A stretch of 64,000 bases of DNA, from the NCBI RefSeq assembly GCF_012275375.1, contig NZ_JAAZQJ010000015.1:1-64000 (forward strand), read 5' to 3'. Below, in pieces: positions 25,731-34,132 of the stretch. This stretch comes from Dyella sp. SG609. Its GTDB lineage: Bacteria > Pseudomonadota > Gammaproteobacteria > Xanthomonadales > Rhodanobacteraceae. The position numbers and the translations under genes are program-made. The first letter of the stretch is position 1. Each line of letters starts with the position of its first letter. Under the pieces are notes generated by a model, which saw only the letters and a list, made by a program, of their open reading frames with translations, ran no database searches and was not told the origin of the DNA.

Positions 25731-26518
25731 ATGCCCGCATGGATACCACCGATGTCTGCGACCTGCGCTTCGGCCAGGTCGGTATTGCCAGCGTGCGCGT
25801 GCGCCGTGCCGACGCCGCCGCGCTGTTCGAGGAACTGGAGCGCCGCGTGCGCGCCGCGCCGCAGCTGTTTTCCCGCGCCGCGGTGATCCTGGACCTCAGC
25901 CACCTGCTCAACCTGCCCGACGACGGCATCGTCGACGCCCTGCTCGAAGCGGTGCGCAGCGCCGGCATGCTGCCGGTGGGCCTGGCCTACGGCACCAGCG
26001 AGACCGAGGCGCTGTCGCGCCGCATGGGCCTGCCGCTGCTGGCCAAGTTCCGCGCCGCCTACGAACCCGCCGACGGCGGCAGCATCGCCCCGCCGGCCGC
26101 CGCGCCGGCGCCGGCAGCGCCCGCCGCCGCGCCGGCTCCCGCGCCAGCACCCGCCCCCGCCGCGCGCGAGGCGGAACCGGCGCCCGCCGGGCCCGGCGGC
26201 CAGTACCACGACGGCACCGTGCGCTCGGGCCAGCAGGTCTATGCGCGCGACCGCGACCTGATCGTCACCGGCGGCGTGGCCAACGGCGCCGAGGTGATCG
26301 CCGACGGCAGCATCCATATCTACGGCGGCCTGCGCGGCCGCGCCATGGCCGGCGCCCAGGGCGATGCCAAGGCGCGCATCTACGTGTCCGATTTCCGCGC
26401 GGAGCTGGTGGCCATCGCCGGCCACTACCGCGTGTTTGAACAGTTGCCGAAGGACCTCGAAGGCCAGGCTGTGCAATGCTGGCTCGACGGTGAAAAACTG
26501 CTGATCGCGAAACTTTGA
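25727..26518 (+). CDS. minC: Septum site-determining protein MinC
   Basis: MinC blocks FtsZ ring assembly away from midcell when recruited to the membrane by MinD. The 263-residue product has the N-terminal FtsZ-inhibiting domain (about 8-118), an unusually long Ala/Pro linker (about 122-155, repeats of APAP), and the C-terminal beta-helix MinD-binding domain (VRSGQQVYARDRDLIVTGGV, GSIHIYGGLRGRAMAG). GTG at 25727 is taken as start because it overlaps the GNAT stop; ATG at 25739 is an alternative. Confidence 0.93.
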   Translation: MNARMDTTDVCDLRFGQVGIASVRVRRADAAALFEELERRVRAAPQLFSRAAVILDLSHLLNLPDDGIVDALLEAVRSAGMLPVGLAYGTSETEALSRRMGLPLLAKFRAAYEPADGGSIAPPAAAPAPAAPAAAPAPAPAPAPAAREAEPAPAGPGGQYHDGTVRSGQQVYARDRDLIVTGGVANGAEVIADGSIHIYGGLRGRAMAGAQGDAKARIYVSDFRAELVAIAGHYRVFEQLPKDLEGQAVQCWLDGEKLLIAKL

Positions 26519-26599
26519 CGCGGCAGCGCCCGCCTGCAACGATCGCGACATTACTAATCGCAACACCATTACAAAAAACAAATTCTGGGAGATGAACCC

Positions 26600-27415
26600 T
26601 TGACCGCAGAGATCATCGTAGTCACCTCGGGCAAAGGTGGCGTGGGCAAGACCACGACCAGCGCCTCGCTCGCCACCGGCCTGGCCATCCAGGGCAAGAA
26701 GGTCGCCGTGATCGACTTCGACGTCGGCCTGCGCAACCTCGACCTGATCATGGGCTGCGAGCGCCGCGTGGTGTACGACTTCGTCAACGTCGTGCACGGC
26801 GAGGCCACGCTCAAGCAGGCCCTGATCAAGGACAAGCGCTACGAAACCCTCTACGTGCTGGCCGCCAGCCAGACCCGCGACAAGGACGCGCTCACCCAGG
26901 AGGGCGTCGAGAAGGTGCTGCAGGGCCTGTCCGAGGAAGGCTTCGACTACGTGGTGTGCGACTCGCCCGCCGGCATCGAGAAGGGCGCGCACCTGGCCAT
27001 GTATTTCGCCGACCACGCGGTGGTGGTGGTCAATCCGGAAGTCTCCTCGGTGCGCGATTCCGACCGCATCCTGGGCCTGCTGTCCAGCAAGACCCGCCGC
27101 GCCGAGAAGGGCGAGGACGCGATCAAGCAGCACCTGCTGCTGACCCGCTACAACCCCGCGCGCGTGGCGGTGGGCGAAATGCTCAGCGTCAAGGACGTGG
27201 AGGACATCCTCGGCATCTCGGTGGTCGGCGTCATTCCGGAATCGGAAAACGTGCTGGCTGCGTCGAACTCGGGCGTGCCGGTGATTCTCGACGAGACCTC
27301 GCATGCCGGCCAAGCCTATACCGACACCGTGGCCCGCCTGCTGGGCGAAGAGCGCCCGCTGCGCTTCCTCGAAGTGCAGAAGAAGGGCTTCTTCCAGCGC
27401 GTATTCGGAGGTTGA
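26600..27415 (+). CDS. minD: Septum site-determining protein MinD
   Basis: MinD is the membrane-attached ATPase that oscillates with MinE and carries MinC. The 271-residue product has the deviant Walker A GKGGVGKTT (11-19), Walker B-type VVCDSPAGIE, and the C-terminal amphipathic membrane-targeting helix ending KKGFFQRVFGG. Translation begins at TTG after a good GGGAGA site; there is no in-frame ATG near. The rare start codon may keep MinD level down relative to MinE. An 81-bp AT-richer gap separates it from minC and could hold an internal promoter. Confidence 0.96.
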   Translation: MTAEIIVVTSGKGGVGKTTTSASLATGLAIQGKKVAVIDFDVGLRNLDLIMGCERRVVYDFVNVVHGEATLKQALIKDKRYETLYVLAASQTRDKDALTQEGVEKVLQGLSEEGFDYVVCDSPAGIEKGAHLAMYFADHAVVVVNPEVSSVRDSDRILGLLSSKTRRAEKGEDAIKQHLLLTRYNPARVAVGEMLSVKDVEDILGISVVGVIPESENVLAASNSGVPVILDETSHAGQAYTDTVARLLGEERPLRFLEVQKKGFFQRVFGG

Positions 27416-27420
27416 ACGCG

Positions 27421-27705
27421 ATGGGTATTCTTGATTTCCTCAAGCGCAGGCCGGAGCCGTCCGCCGTGGTGGCCAAGGAGCGCCTGCGCATCATCGTGGC
27501 GCAGGAGCGCTCCACCCGCGGAGCGCCCGACTACTTGCCGCTGCTGCGCAACGAGCTGCTCGAAGTGATCAAGAAATATGTCCACGTGGACATCGAAGCG
27601 ATCAACATCAACGTCGAGCGCGACAGCGGGCACGAGGTGCTGGAACTCTCCGTCGCCCTGCCCGAGAACGACAAGCCCGGTTCGACCGCTCCGGTCGCCG
27701 GCTGA
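27421..27705 (+). CDS. minE: Cell division topological specificity factor MinE
   Basis: MinE stimulates MinD ATPase and drives pole-to-pole oscillation. The 94-residue product has the N-terminal membrane/MinD-contact segment MGILDFLKRR, the helix AKERLRIIVAQERS, and the C-terminal dimerisation strands (HVDIEAININVERD). It is 5 bp downstream of minD. A GC-rich hairpin at 27711 follows. Confidence 0.96.
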   Translation: MGILDFLKRRPEPSAVVAKERLRIIVAQERSTRGAPDYLPLLRNELLEVIKKYVHVDIEAININVERDSGHEVLELSVALPENDKPGSTAPVAG

Positions 27706-27710
27706 TGCAC

Positions 27711-27746
27711 CGCCGGCGGGCCAGCGCGCCCGCCGGCGTCTCTTCC
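27711..27746 (+). terminator. Candidate terminator after minE
   Basis: CGCCGGCGGG pairs with CCCGCCGGCG across an 8-base loop and is followed by TCTCTTCCTC. The stem is strong but the pyrimidine tract is poor in T, so partial termination is likely and the next gene may still be read through. Confidence 0.5.
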
Positions 27747-27790
27747 TCATCGACTTCCGCGCCGGGCGCCCGCCCCTAGCGCAGCGACGC

Positions 27791-28297
27791 ATGCCAGACA
27801 CCCCCGCCCCGCCCCACGTGCTGCGCCTGGCCGACATCCAGGAAGAACGCGCGCGCGCCCTGCTCGCCCGCTACGGCCTGAGCCTGCAGCGCGTGCCCGA
27901 CGGCCAGCCGATTCCCGGCAGCTTCTGGGGCGACGAAGAGGCCGGCATCATCGGCACCATGGTCTACGCACGCGGCGACACGCCGGTGCATTCGCTGCTG
28001 CACGAGGCCGGCCACCTGATCGTGCTGCCGCCGGAGCGGCGCGCGCAGGTGCACACCGACGCCACCGATTCGATCGCCGAAGAAGACGCCACCTGCTATC
28101 TGCAGATCGTGCTGGCCGACGAACTGCCCGGCGTCGGCCGCGTGCGCCTGATGGCGGACATGGAGGCCTGGGGCTACAGCTTCCGCCTGGGTTCCACCGC
28201 GGCGTGGTTCGCCGAGGATGCCGAGAACGCGCGGCAATGGCTGGTCGAGCATGCGCTGCTCGATGCGCAGGGACACCCGATCTTCGACACGGTGTAG
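27791..28297 (+). CDS. Conserved protein with HExxH motif downstream of minE
   Basis: The 168-residue cytoplasmic protein contains LLHEAGHLIVLP (about 76-87), an exact HExxH zinc-metallopeptidase-type motif. Further on are two acidic runs (SIAEEDATCYLQIVLAD, RLMADMEAWGYSF) that could supply the third ligand. No signal peptide is visible. I do not recognise an established family name. It follows minE by 85 bp, possibly in the same transcript. The TAG stop is provided by the first bases of the family A palindrome. Confidence 0.75.
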   Translation: MPDTPAPPHVLRLADIQEERARALLARYGLSLQRVPDGQPIPGSFWGDEEAGIIGTMVYARGDTPVHSLLHEAGHLIVLPPERRAQVHTDATDSIAEEDATCYLQIVLADELPGVGRVRLMADMEAWGYSFRLGSTAAWFAEDAENARQWLVEHALLDAQGHPIFDTV

Positions 28298-28386
28298 GTT
28301 GGCGTGAGCCGCAGGCGAACCCCAACATCGCCACCTTCAAATGCATCGCATCGTTGGGGTTCGCCTGCGGCTCACCCCAACCTACG
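28294..28386. repeat. Family A intergenic palindrome, copy 3
   Basis: This is a nearly identical copy of the 9262 element: outer arms GTAGGTTGG/CCAACCTAC, inner arms around GCAGGCGAACCCCAA. Like copy 1, it fills the gap between convergent genes and gives TAG stops to both (27791-28297 on the plus strand, 28382-29605 on the minus strand). Confidence 0.92.
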
Positions 28387-29605
28387 CCGTTTCGCCTACC
28401 GCTTCGCGCGTCTCTACCGCGCGCCGATACCACCGCCACGACAACCAACCGAGCACCGTCAGCCCCGACGCGCCCAGCGCCAGATAAAGCATGTGGCCGG
28501 CCAGCAGCGGCGACAGCACGCCGGCCACCACGCTGCACAACAGCAGGCTGGCGAAAGCCTGCACCGAGGACGCACCGCCGCGGTGATGCGGAAAGCGGTC
28601 GAGCAGCAGCAGGGTCAGCGTCGGGAACGCCAGCTGCACGCCGATGCCATGCAGGATCAGCGGCAGCATCGACCACGGCAGCACCGGCTCGGGCGACACC
28701 AGCGCCAGCAGCAGATGCAGCGCACACGCCGCCAGCATCGAGAGGTACCCCAGGTTCACCGTATAGACCTGGCTGCGCCGCACCGCGAGCCGGCCGGACA
28801 GCCACGCGCCGGTCATCAGTCCCGCCACCACCGGCAGGAACAGCCAGGGAAAGCCCTGCGCCGACAGGTGCAGCAGGTCGCGCACGATGCGCGGCGCCGA
28901 GGCGATGTAGAGGAACAGCCCGGCGAAGTTCACCGAGCACGACACCAGCAGCGGCCGGAACGGCCGGTCGCGCCCGAAGCCGGCATAGCCGGCCAGCAGC
29001 TCGCGCGGCGCGAAACGCGTGCGCGCCTGTGGCGGATGGCTTTCGCGCAGCAGCAGCACCAGGGCCGCGGCCAGCACCGCGGTGAAACCCATCAGCACCC
29101 AGAAGATGCCGTGCCAGCTGCCGAAATAAAGAATCTGCGCGCCCACCATCGGCGCGACCACCGGCGCGATGCTGAAGATCATCATCACCCGCGACATCAG
29201 CTGCTGCGCCGCCGCGCCTTCGTAGCAGTCGCGCACGATCGCGCGCCCCACCACCAGGCCGGCGCCCGCGCACATGCCTTGCAGGCCGCGGCAAGCCAGC
29301 AGCATCGGAAACGACGTGGCCAGCGCCGCGCCCGCCGAAGCCAGCGCGTACACCGCGATGCCGGCCACCAGCACCGGCTTGCGGCCCACCGCGTCCGACA
29401 GCGCGCCGTGGAACAGGCTCATCGCCGCGTAGGTGAGCAGATACACGCTGATCAGCTGCTGCAGCTGCGCGTTGTCCACGCCGAACTGCGCCCCGATCAG
29501 CGGGAACGCGGGGAACACCGCATCGATGGAAAACGGGCCGATCATCGACAGGCCCGCGAGCAGCACCGGCAGGCTGCGCTGCACGGCGCGGGGAGTGGCA
29601 TTCAT
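28382..29605 (-). CDS. Bcr/CflA-type MFS drug efflux transporter
   Basis: The 407-residue protein has 12 predicted transmembrane helices. Motifs of the DHA1 Bcr/CflA group are visible: SIDAVFPAFPLIGAQFGVD in helix 1 (an acidic residue in TM1), the loop motif GALSDAVGRKPVLV, and the TM5 motif FSIAPVVAPMVGAQI. Proton-driven export of drugs or small metabolites such as dipeptides or sulfonamides is the expected role. The start MNATPRAVQRSLPV was chosen by family alignment; the upstream frame is GC-rich shadow. Its stop is in the palindrome at 28294. Confidence 0.9.
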   Translation of the reverse strand: MNATPRAVQRSLPVLLAGLSMIGPFSIDAVFPAFPLIGAQFGVDNAQLQQLISVYLLTYAAMSLFHGALSDAVGRKPVLVAGIAVYALASAGAALATSFPMLLACRGLQGMCAGAGLVVGRAIVRDCYEGAAAQQLMSRVMMIFSIAPVVAPMVGAQILYFGSWHGIFWVLMGFTAVLAAALVLLLRESHPPQARTRFAPRELLAGYAGFGRDRPFRPLLVSCSVNFAGLFLYIASAPRIVRDLLHLSAQGFPWLFLPVVAGLMTGAWLSGRLAVRRSQVYTVNLGYLSMLAACALHLLLALVSPEPVLPWSMLPLILHGIGVQLAFPTLTLLLLDRFPHHRGGASSVQAFASLLLCSVVAGVLSPLLAGHMLYLALGASGLTVLGWLSWRWYRRAVETREAVGETA

Positions 29606-29724
29606 GGCGTGCAACGGAGGGGGGTGCGAGGCTTGCGAGTATAGGGGCGCGCCATCCGGGCCGCATGGTCCACTCGTCAGCTCGGGGTTGGCGCCATGCC
29701 GACACCTTCGGCTAGCATGCCCAA

Positions 29725-29828
29725 CCCAAGGGAGATGGCATGCCTCCCGTTCCGTGCCGATACGGACGAACCGCGCCGCCGCCCGCTGCATTCGCTTCGG
29801 ACCCGGCGCTGATGATGCCTGCACACCG
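29725..29828 (+). ncRNA. Fluoride riboswitch (crcB motif)
   Basis: The leader of crcB contains GGGAG-ATGGCATGC-CTCCC (29730-29748) and, about 60 bases later, GCTGATGATGCCTGC (29808-29822). These match the conserved parts of the crcB RNA as I know it from the Pseudomonas syringae example (GGAGAUGGCAUUCCUCC and GCUGAUGAUGCCUAC). The loop GGCAT can pair with ATGCC to form the expected pseudoknot, and CGCGCCG pairs with CGGCGC to close the second stem. An extra hairpin (CCGT...ACGG) is inserted between. It would switch on crcB when fluoride is bound. Confidence 0.85.
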
Positions 29829-29899
29829 GCCCGCGCCGGGGCGCAGGCGCGTGCCTGGTTCCAGAGGGGTGGGCCTGATCCCTTTAGGAGACTTGGCAA

Positions 29900-30286
29900 G
29901 TGAGCTATTCCGGATTCCTGGTCGTTGGCGTCGGCGGCGCATTGGGCTGCTGGTTACGCTGGGTGCTGAGCGTGCTGTTGAACCCTCTGTTCCCCACCGT
30001 GCCGCTGGGCACGCTCGCCGCCAACCTGGTCGGCGGCCTGCTGATGGGCTGCGTGCTGGGCGTGTTCGACCACTACCAGACCCTGCCGCCGGAGCTGCGC
30101 CTGTTCGTCGCCACCGGCTTCCTCGGCGGCCTGACCACCTTCTCCACGTTCTCGGCCGAGGCGACCACCCTGCTGCTGCGCCAGCAATACCTGTGGTTCG
30201 CCGGCCACGTCGCTTTCCACCTGGCGGGTTCGATCGCGATGACCGTCGCCGGGATCGCCCTTACCCGCCTGCTGCTGCGCGCCTGA
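29900..30286 (+). CDS. crcB: Fluoride ion channel CrcB (Fluc)
   Basis: CrcB forms a dual-topology dimeric fluoride export channel in the inner membrane. The 128-residue product has four transmembrane helices and the family signature GFLGGLTTFSTFS, which holds the central sodium site and channel phenylalanines, plus LGTLAANLVGGLLMG with the conserved Asn. GTG start after TAGGAGA. The riboswitch upstream and the family both point to fluoride resistance. Confidence 0.95.
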   Translation: MSYSGFLVVGVGGALGCWLRWVLSVLLNPLFPTVPLGTLAANLVGGLLMGCVLGVFDHYQTLPPELRLFVATGFLGGLTTFSTFSAEATTLLLRQQYLWFAGHVAFHLAGSIAMTVAGIALTRLLLRA

Positions 30287-30391
30287 GGAGAGGCCGGCCA
30301 CGCCCGCGTCGACATGATCTATGCATCGCTGGCGGCAGGCTTCGAGTGCTCGGCAGACACTGATCGACATCCACACCATTCAGGGGCAAGC

Positions 30392-31510
30392 ATGAGCCGG
30401 GATTCGCTGAAGCAACGCGCCGTCACCCTGCTGGAACACGCCGGCATCCATCTCGACGGCGGCGCTCCCACCGACCTGCGCGTGCACGACGACGGCCTCT
30501 ACGCCCGCGTGTTCGCCCACGGCTCGCTCGGCCTGGGCGAGGCCTATATGGACGGCTGGTGGGATGCCGAAGACCTGCCCGGCATGTTCACCCGCCTGCT
30601 GCGCTCGCACGTGGACCAGGAACTGAAGACGCTGGACACGCTGCTGGCGCACCTCAAAGCCCGCTTCATCAACCTGCAGCGCGGCGAGCATGCCTACGAG
30701 ATCGGCCGCGTCCACTACGACCTGGGCAACGACCTGTTCCAGGCCATGCTGGGCAAGCGGCTGGTGTATTCCTGCGGCTACTGGGCCGAGGCGGACAACC
30801 TCGACGACGCCCAGGCCGCCAAGCTCGACCTGGTCTGCCGCAAGCTGCGCCTGCAGCCGGGCCAGCGCGTGTTGGACATCGGCTGCGGCTGGGGCGAGGC
30901 GCTGAAGTTCGCGGCCGAGCGCTACGGCGTGGCGGGCGTGGGCGTCACCGTCTCGCAGGAGCAGGCCGAGTTCGCGCGCGAGCTGTGCGCCGGGCTGCCG
31001 GTGGAGATCCGCCTGCAGGACTACCGCGAACTGGACGAACCCTTCGACGCAGTGTTCTCGATCGGCATGTTCGAGCACGTCGGCGCGCTCAACTACCGCA
31101 CCTATTTCGAAGTGGCGCGCCGCTGCCTCAAGACCGAAGGCCTGTTCGTGCTGCACTCGATCGGCAGCAACGGCGCGCCCTCGCGGCCGGACCCGTGGAT
31201 CGAGAAATACATCTTTCCCAACTCGATGATCCCCTCCGCGCAGCAGGTGGCCGAGGCGCTGCAGGACCTGTTCGTGGTGGAGGACTGGCACAACTTCGGC
31301 GCCGACTACGCCCGCACCCTGGACGCCTGGCGCGCCAACTTCGACGCGGCCTGGCCGCGCCTGGCCGCCAACTACGACGACCGCTTCCGCCGCATGTGGC
31401 AGTTCTACCTGTCGGTGTCGGCGGCCGTGTTCCGCAGCCGGCGCGACCAGCTGTGGCAGCTCACGCTCAGTCCCGAGGGCGTGCCAGGCGGCTACCGCGT
31501 GCCGCGCTGA
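30392..31510 (+). CDS. cfa: Cyclopropane-fatty-acyl-phospholipid synthase
   Basis: Cfa adds a methylene group from SAM across the double bond of unsaturated acyl chains in membrane phospholipids, usually on entry to stationary phase or under acid stress. The 372-residue product has an N-terminal lipid-binding region (GEAYMDGWWDAEDLPG), HYDLGNDLF, the SAM motif VLDIGCGWG (about 170), and WIEKYIFPNSMIPS near the active site. The start MSRDSLKQRAVTLL fits the E. coli length of about 380. Confidence 0.94.
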   Translation: MSRDSLKQRAVTLLEHAGIHLDGGAPTDLRVHDDGLYARVFAHGSLGLGEAYMDGWWDAEDLPGMFTRLLRSHVDQELKTLDTLLAHLKARFINLQRGEHAYEIGRVHYDLGNDLFQAMLGKRLVYSCGYWAEADNLDDAQAAKLDLVCRKLRLQPGQRVLDIGCGWGEALKFAAERYGVAGVGVTVSQEQAEFARELCAGLPVEIRLQDYRELDEPFDAVFSIGMFEHVGALNYRTYFEVARRCLKTEGLFVLHSIGSNGAPSRPDPWIEKYIFPNSMIPSAQQVAEALQDLFVVEDWHNFGADYARTLDAWRANFDAAWPRLAANYDDRFRRMWQFYLSVSAAVFRSRRDQLWQLTLSPEGVPGGYRVPR

Positions 31511-31585
31511 ATCCCGCGGCTTGCCGCCGTGCAACGGGCGCGGGATAGTGCCGCATTCCAAGCGCCGTCGATGAGGGGAGTCGCG

Positions 31586-32626
31586 ATGAAACGCCTGCTT
31601 GCCACCCTGGCCGCCCTGCTGTGCCTGTGCGCCGCGCACGCCGCCGACGCGCCCGCCCAACGCAACCCCGCCAGCTATTTGGACAACAGCGGCCGCGACG
31701 ACGTGCTCAGCGGCGGCGTCAAGACCATCGTGATCGACACCCCGAAGGGCAAGTTCCGCGTGTGGACCAAGCGCGTGGGCAACAACCCGAAGCTGAAGCT
31801 GTTGCTGCTGCACGGCGGCCCAGGCGCCACCCACGAATACTTCGAAGCCTTCGACAGCTTCCTGCCCGCCGCCGGCGTCGAGTACTACTACTACGACCAG
31901 CTCGGCTCGGCCTACAGCGACCAGCCCAAGGACGACTCGCTGTGGACCACCGCGCGCTTCGTCGAGGAAGTGGAGCAGGTGCGCCAGGCGCTGCACCTGG
32001 ACCAGGACAACTTCTGCCTGCTCGGTCATTCCTGGGGCGGCATCCTGGCCATGGAGTACGCGCTGAAATACCAGCAGCACCTGAAGTGCCTGGTGATTTC
32101 CAACATGGTGGATTCGATTCCCGCCTATAACGTGTACGCGAAAAAAGTGCTGGAGCCGGCGATGGATCCCAAGCTGTTGGCCGAGGCCAAGCAGCTCGAG
32201 GCCAGCGGCCGCACCGCCGACCCGCGCTACATGCAGATCCTCACCCCCATGCATTACGAGCAGCACGTGCTGCGCATGCCCGAGGCGCAATGGCCGGACC
32301 CGGTGCAGCGCGCCTTCGCGCATCTGAACGAGCGCGTCTACACGCTGATGCAGGGCCCCAGCGAGCTGGGCGCCAGCGGCCGCCTGGAGCACTGGGACCG
32401 CAGCAAGGACCTGCACCGGATCCGCGTGCCCACCCTGGTGATCGGCGCGCAGTACGACACCATGGACCCCGCCTACATGGCCGCGATGGCGAAGAAGCTG
32501 CCGCAGGGCCGTTTCCTGCTGTGCCCCAAGGGCAGCCATATGGCGATGTACGATGACCAGCGCACCTACTTCGACGGCCTCACCCGCTTCCTGCACGACG
32601 TCGAAGCCGGCCAGGCCGCGCACTGA
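31586..32626 (+). CDS. Exported proline iminopeptidase-family alpha/beta hydrolase
   Basis: The 346-residue protein has a signal peptide (MKRLLATLAALLCLCAAHAA). The alpha/beta-hydrolase fold carries the oxyanion motif LLHGGPGATHEY, YYYDQLGSAYSDQP (the DQxGxGxS motif of prolyl iminopeptidases), the nucleophile elbow GHSWGG, and terminal acid and base in QYDTMDP and KGSHMAMYDD. The combination is typical of proline iminopeptidase-family enzymes cleaving N-terminal proline from peptides. Export to the periplasm suggests peptide scavenging. An AGGGGAG site precedes the ATG. Confidence 0.88.
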   Translation: MKRLLATLAALLCLCAAHAADAPAQRNPASYLDNSGRDDVLSGGVKTIVIDTPKGKFRVWTKRVGNNPKLKLLLLHGGPGATHEYFEAFDSFLPAAGVEYYYYDQLGSAYSDQPKDDSLWTTARFVEEVEQVRQALHLDQDNFCLLGHSWGGILAMEYALKYQQHLKCLVISNMVDSIPAYNVYAKKVLEPAMDPKLLAEAKQLEASGRTADPRYMQILTPMHYEQHVLRMPEAQWPDPVQRAFAHLNERVYTLMQGPSELGASGRLEHWDRSKDLHRIRVPTLVIGAQYDTMDPAYMAAMAKKLPQGRFLLCPKGSHMAMYDDQRTYFDGLTRFLHDVEAGQAAH

Positions 32627-32657
32627 CACCCGCCCGCCGTCCCACCTGGAGTTGCCG

Positions 32658-33527
32658 TTGAAGCCGTTCCGCCGTATCCGCGTCCTGTTCGCGCTGTGCC
32701 TGCTGCTCGCCGCTCCCGCCTTCGCCAACCCCGGCCTGTGGGTGGCGAAGAAGGATCAGGCCACCGTCTACCTGTTCGGCACCGTGCACCTGCTGCCGTC
32801 CGATGCCAACTGGTCGTCGAGGCAGCTGGACCAGGCCCTGGACGCCAGCAGCCGGCTGGTGATCGAACTGACCGACGACAACCCCGCCAACATGCAGGCG
32901 CTGGTGATGAAGTACGGCCTCGACCCCGCGCATCCGCTGTCCAGCAAGCTGTCCGAACGCGACCGCCGCCGGCTGGAACGCGCCGCCGAAGAGGCCCAGC
33001 TCCCCGGCGGCGCCGCCACCCTCCAGGCCATGCGCCCCTGGCTCGCCGCCGTCTCCCTGGCCGTCGGCCCGCTGGTCCGCGCCGGCATGGACCCCGCCCA
33101 GGGCGTCGACAAGACCCTGCGCGCCCTGATGGAAAAAGCCAACAAACCCGTCGAAGGCCTGGAAACCGCCGAGCAGCAGCTGCGCATGCTCGCCGACATG
33201 CCCGAACCCCTCCAGCTCTCCTTCCTCCGCCAAAGCCTCGACGAAGTAGCCCAAGGCCCCGCCCGCCTCCGCGACCTGATCGACGCCTGGCGCCGCGGCG
33301 ACACCGACGAAATCGCCCGCATCGAAGACGAAGACCTGCGCAAAGGCTCCCCCGAGCTGTACGACCGCATGCTGGTGAAGCGCAACGAGGCCTGGGCAAA
33401 AAACATCGCGGAACGGATGAAGCAGCCCGGCGTGACGTTTGTTGCCGTAGGCGCAGGCCACCTCGCCGGCCCCGACAGCCTGCAGAAGCAGCTGGAGAAG
33501 CTGGGAATCGAAGTGCAGCGGCAGTAA
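32658..33527 (+). CDS. TraB/GumN family protein
   Basis: The 289-residue product has a signal peptide (ending LLAAPAFA) and the TraB/GumN fold motifs: YLFGTVHLLPSD near the start, ELTDDNP, KPVEGLETAEQQL and VAVGAGHLAGPDS near the end. The conserved GxxH motifs are thought to be metalloprotease-like (Tiki relation). No clear ATG gives a full signal peptide; TTG at 32658 sits 7 bases after CTGGAG. It follows the iminopeptidase by 31 bp. The 33,000-33,400 part is rich in CTCC/GCCC codons compared with its neighbours. Confidence 0.82.
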   Translation: MKPFRRIRVLFALCLLLAAPAFANPGLWVAKKDQATVYLFGTVHLLPSDANWSSRQLDQALDASSRLVIELTDDNPANMQALVMKYGLDPAHPLSSKLSERDRRRLERAAEEAQLPGGAATLQAMRPWLAAVSLAVGPLVRAGMDPAQGVDKTLRALMEKANKPVEGLETAEQQLRMLADMPEPLQLSFLRQSLDEVAQGPARLRDLIDAWRRGDTDEIARIEDEDLRKGSPELYDRMLVKRNEAWAKNIAERMKQPGVTFVAVGAGHLAGPDSLQKQLEKLGIEVQRQ

Positions 33528-33543
33528 CCCACCGCCTCGCCAC

Positions 33544-33935
33544 GTTGGGGTTCGCCTGCGGCTCACCCCAACCTACGCCACGGCAAGATTTAACGTTACG
33601 CTCCGCCCGTCCCCTCACCCTGCCCTCTCCCCGGAGGGGAGAGGGGTGAAAGCGTGAGGTAGGCAGGAACGAAGAGCCAAAGCTGGCCTCAGTTCTTGAA
33701 CGTCCTCTCGGCCACGGCACGTTGAAGAAGCCGCTACGTAAACGCACTGATGTTTCGTATAGACCCAGGTTAATCAAGTTACCGCAGCCGTCCACCGCTC
33801 CTTCTAGTCGCGTCGCGAGCCTTTGACTTGAGGCCATTTCTCTTTGGTTACTTTCTCTTTGGGCCAGCAAAGAGAAAGTGACCCGGGCGCCGGCAGGCGT
33901 CCGGAATGCCCGCTGCATAAGCGGCCAAGTCGCGC
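33544..33935. repeat. Composite repeat: half of family A plus long family B
   Basis: The first 34 bases are the right arm of the family A palindrome; the left arm is missing. They are followed by a roughly 355-bp family B unit that matches 50,366-50,728 base for base with scattered changes. The unit contains a CTCTCCCC/GGGGAGAG hairpin near 33,620, a conserved CGTAAACGCACTG block and the 12-bp TTTCTCTTTG hairpin near 33,850-33,883. Short open frames in it (for example one starting MDGCGNLINLG in the related copy) are repeat artefacts. From 33,936 to 34,132 I see only GC-rich spacer before parC. Confidence 0.9.
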
Positions 33936-34132
33936 CAACCACACCTAGTCGCCACTGGATGATTCGCTTCGCCCACCCCTTCGGGGCCGCCCTACGGGCG
34001 TTCTTCGCGCTACGCGCTCGTCCGGCCTACGCCAGGATAACGACCACAGAAAATGACGCCAAACGCCCAATCTGGCACCATCCCGAGCCTACCCGCGCGC
34101 CCCGCGCGCCACCTCGCCCCCCCCATAACTAA

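Noticed and set aside
30380-32728. A 782-codon minus-strand frame over cfa and the iminopeptidase gene
   Set aside because: Same type of antisense shadow; both plus-strand genes have full motifs and ribosome sites.
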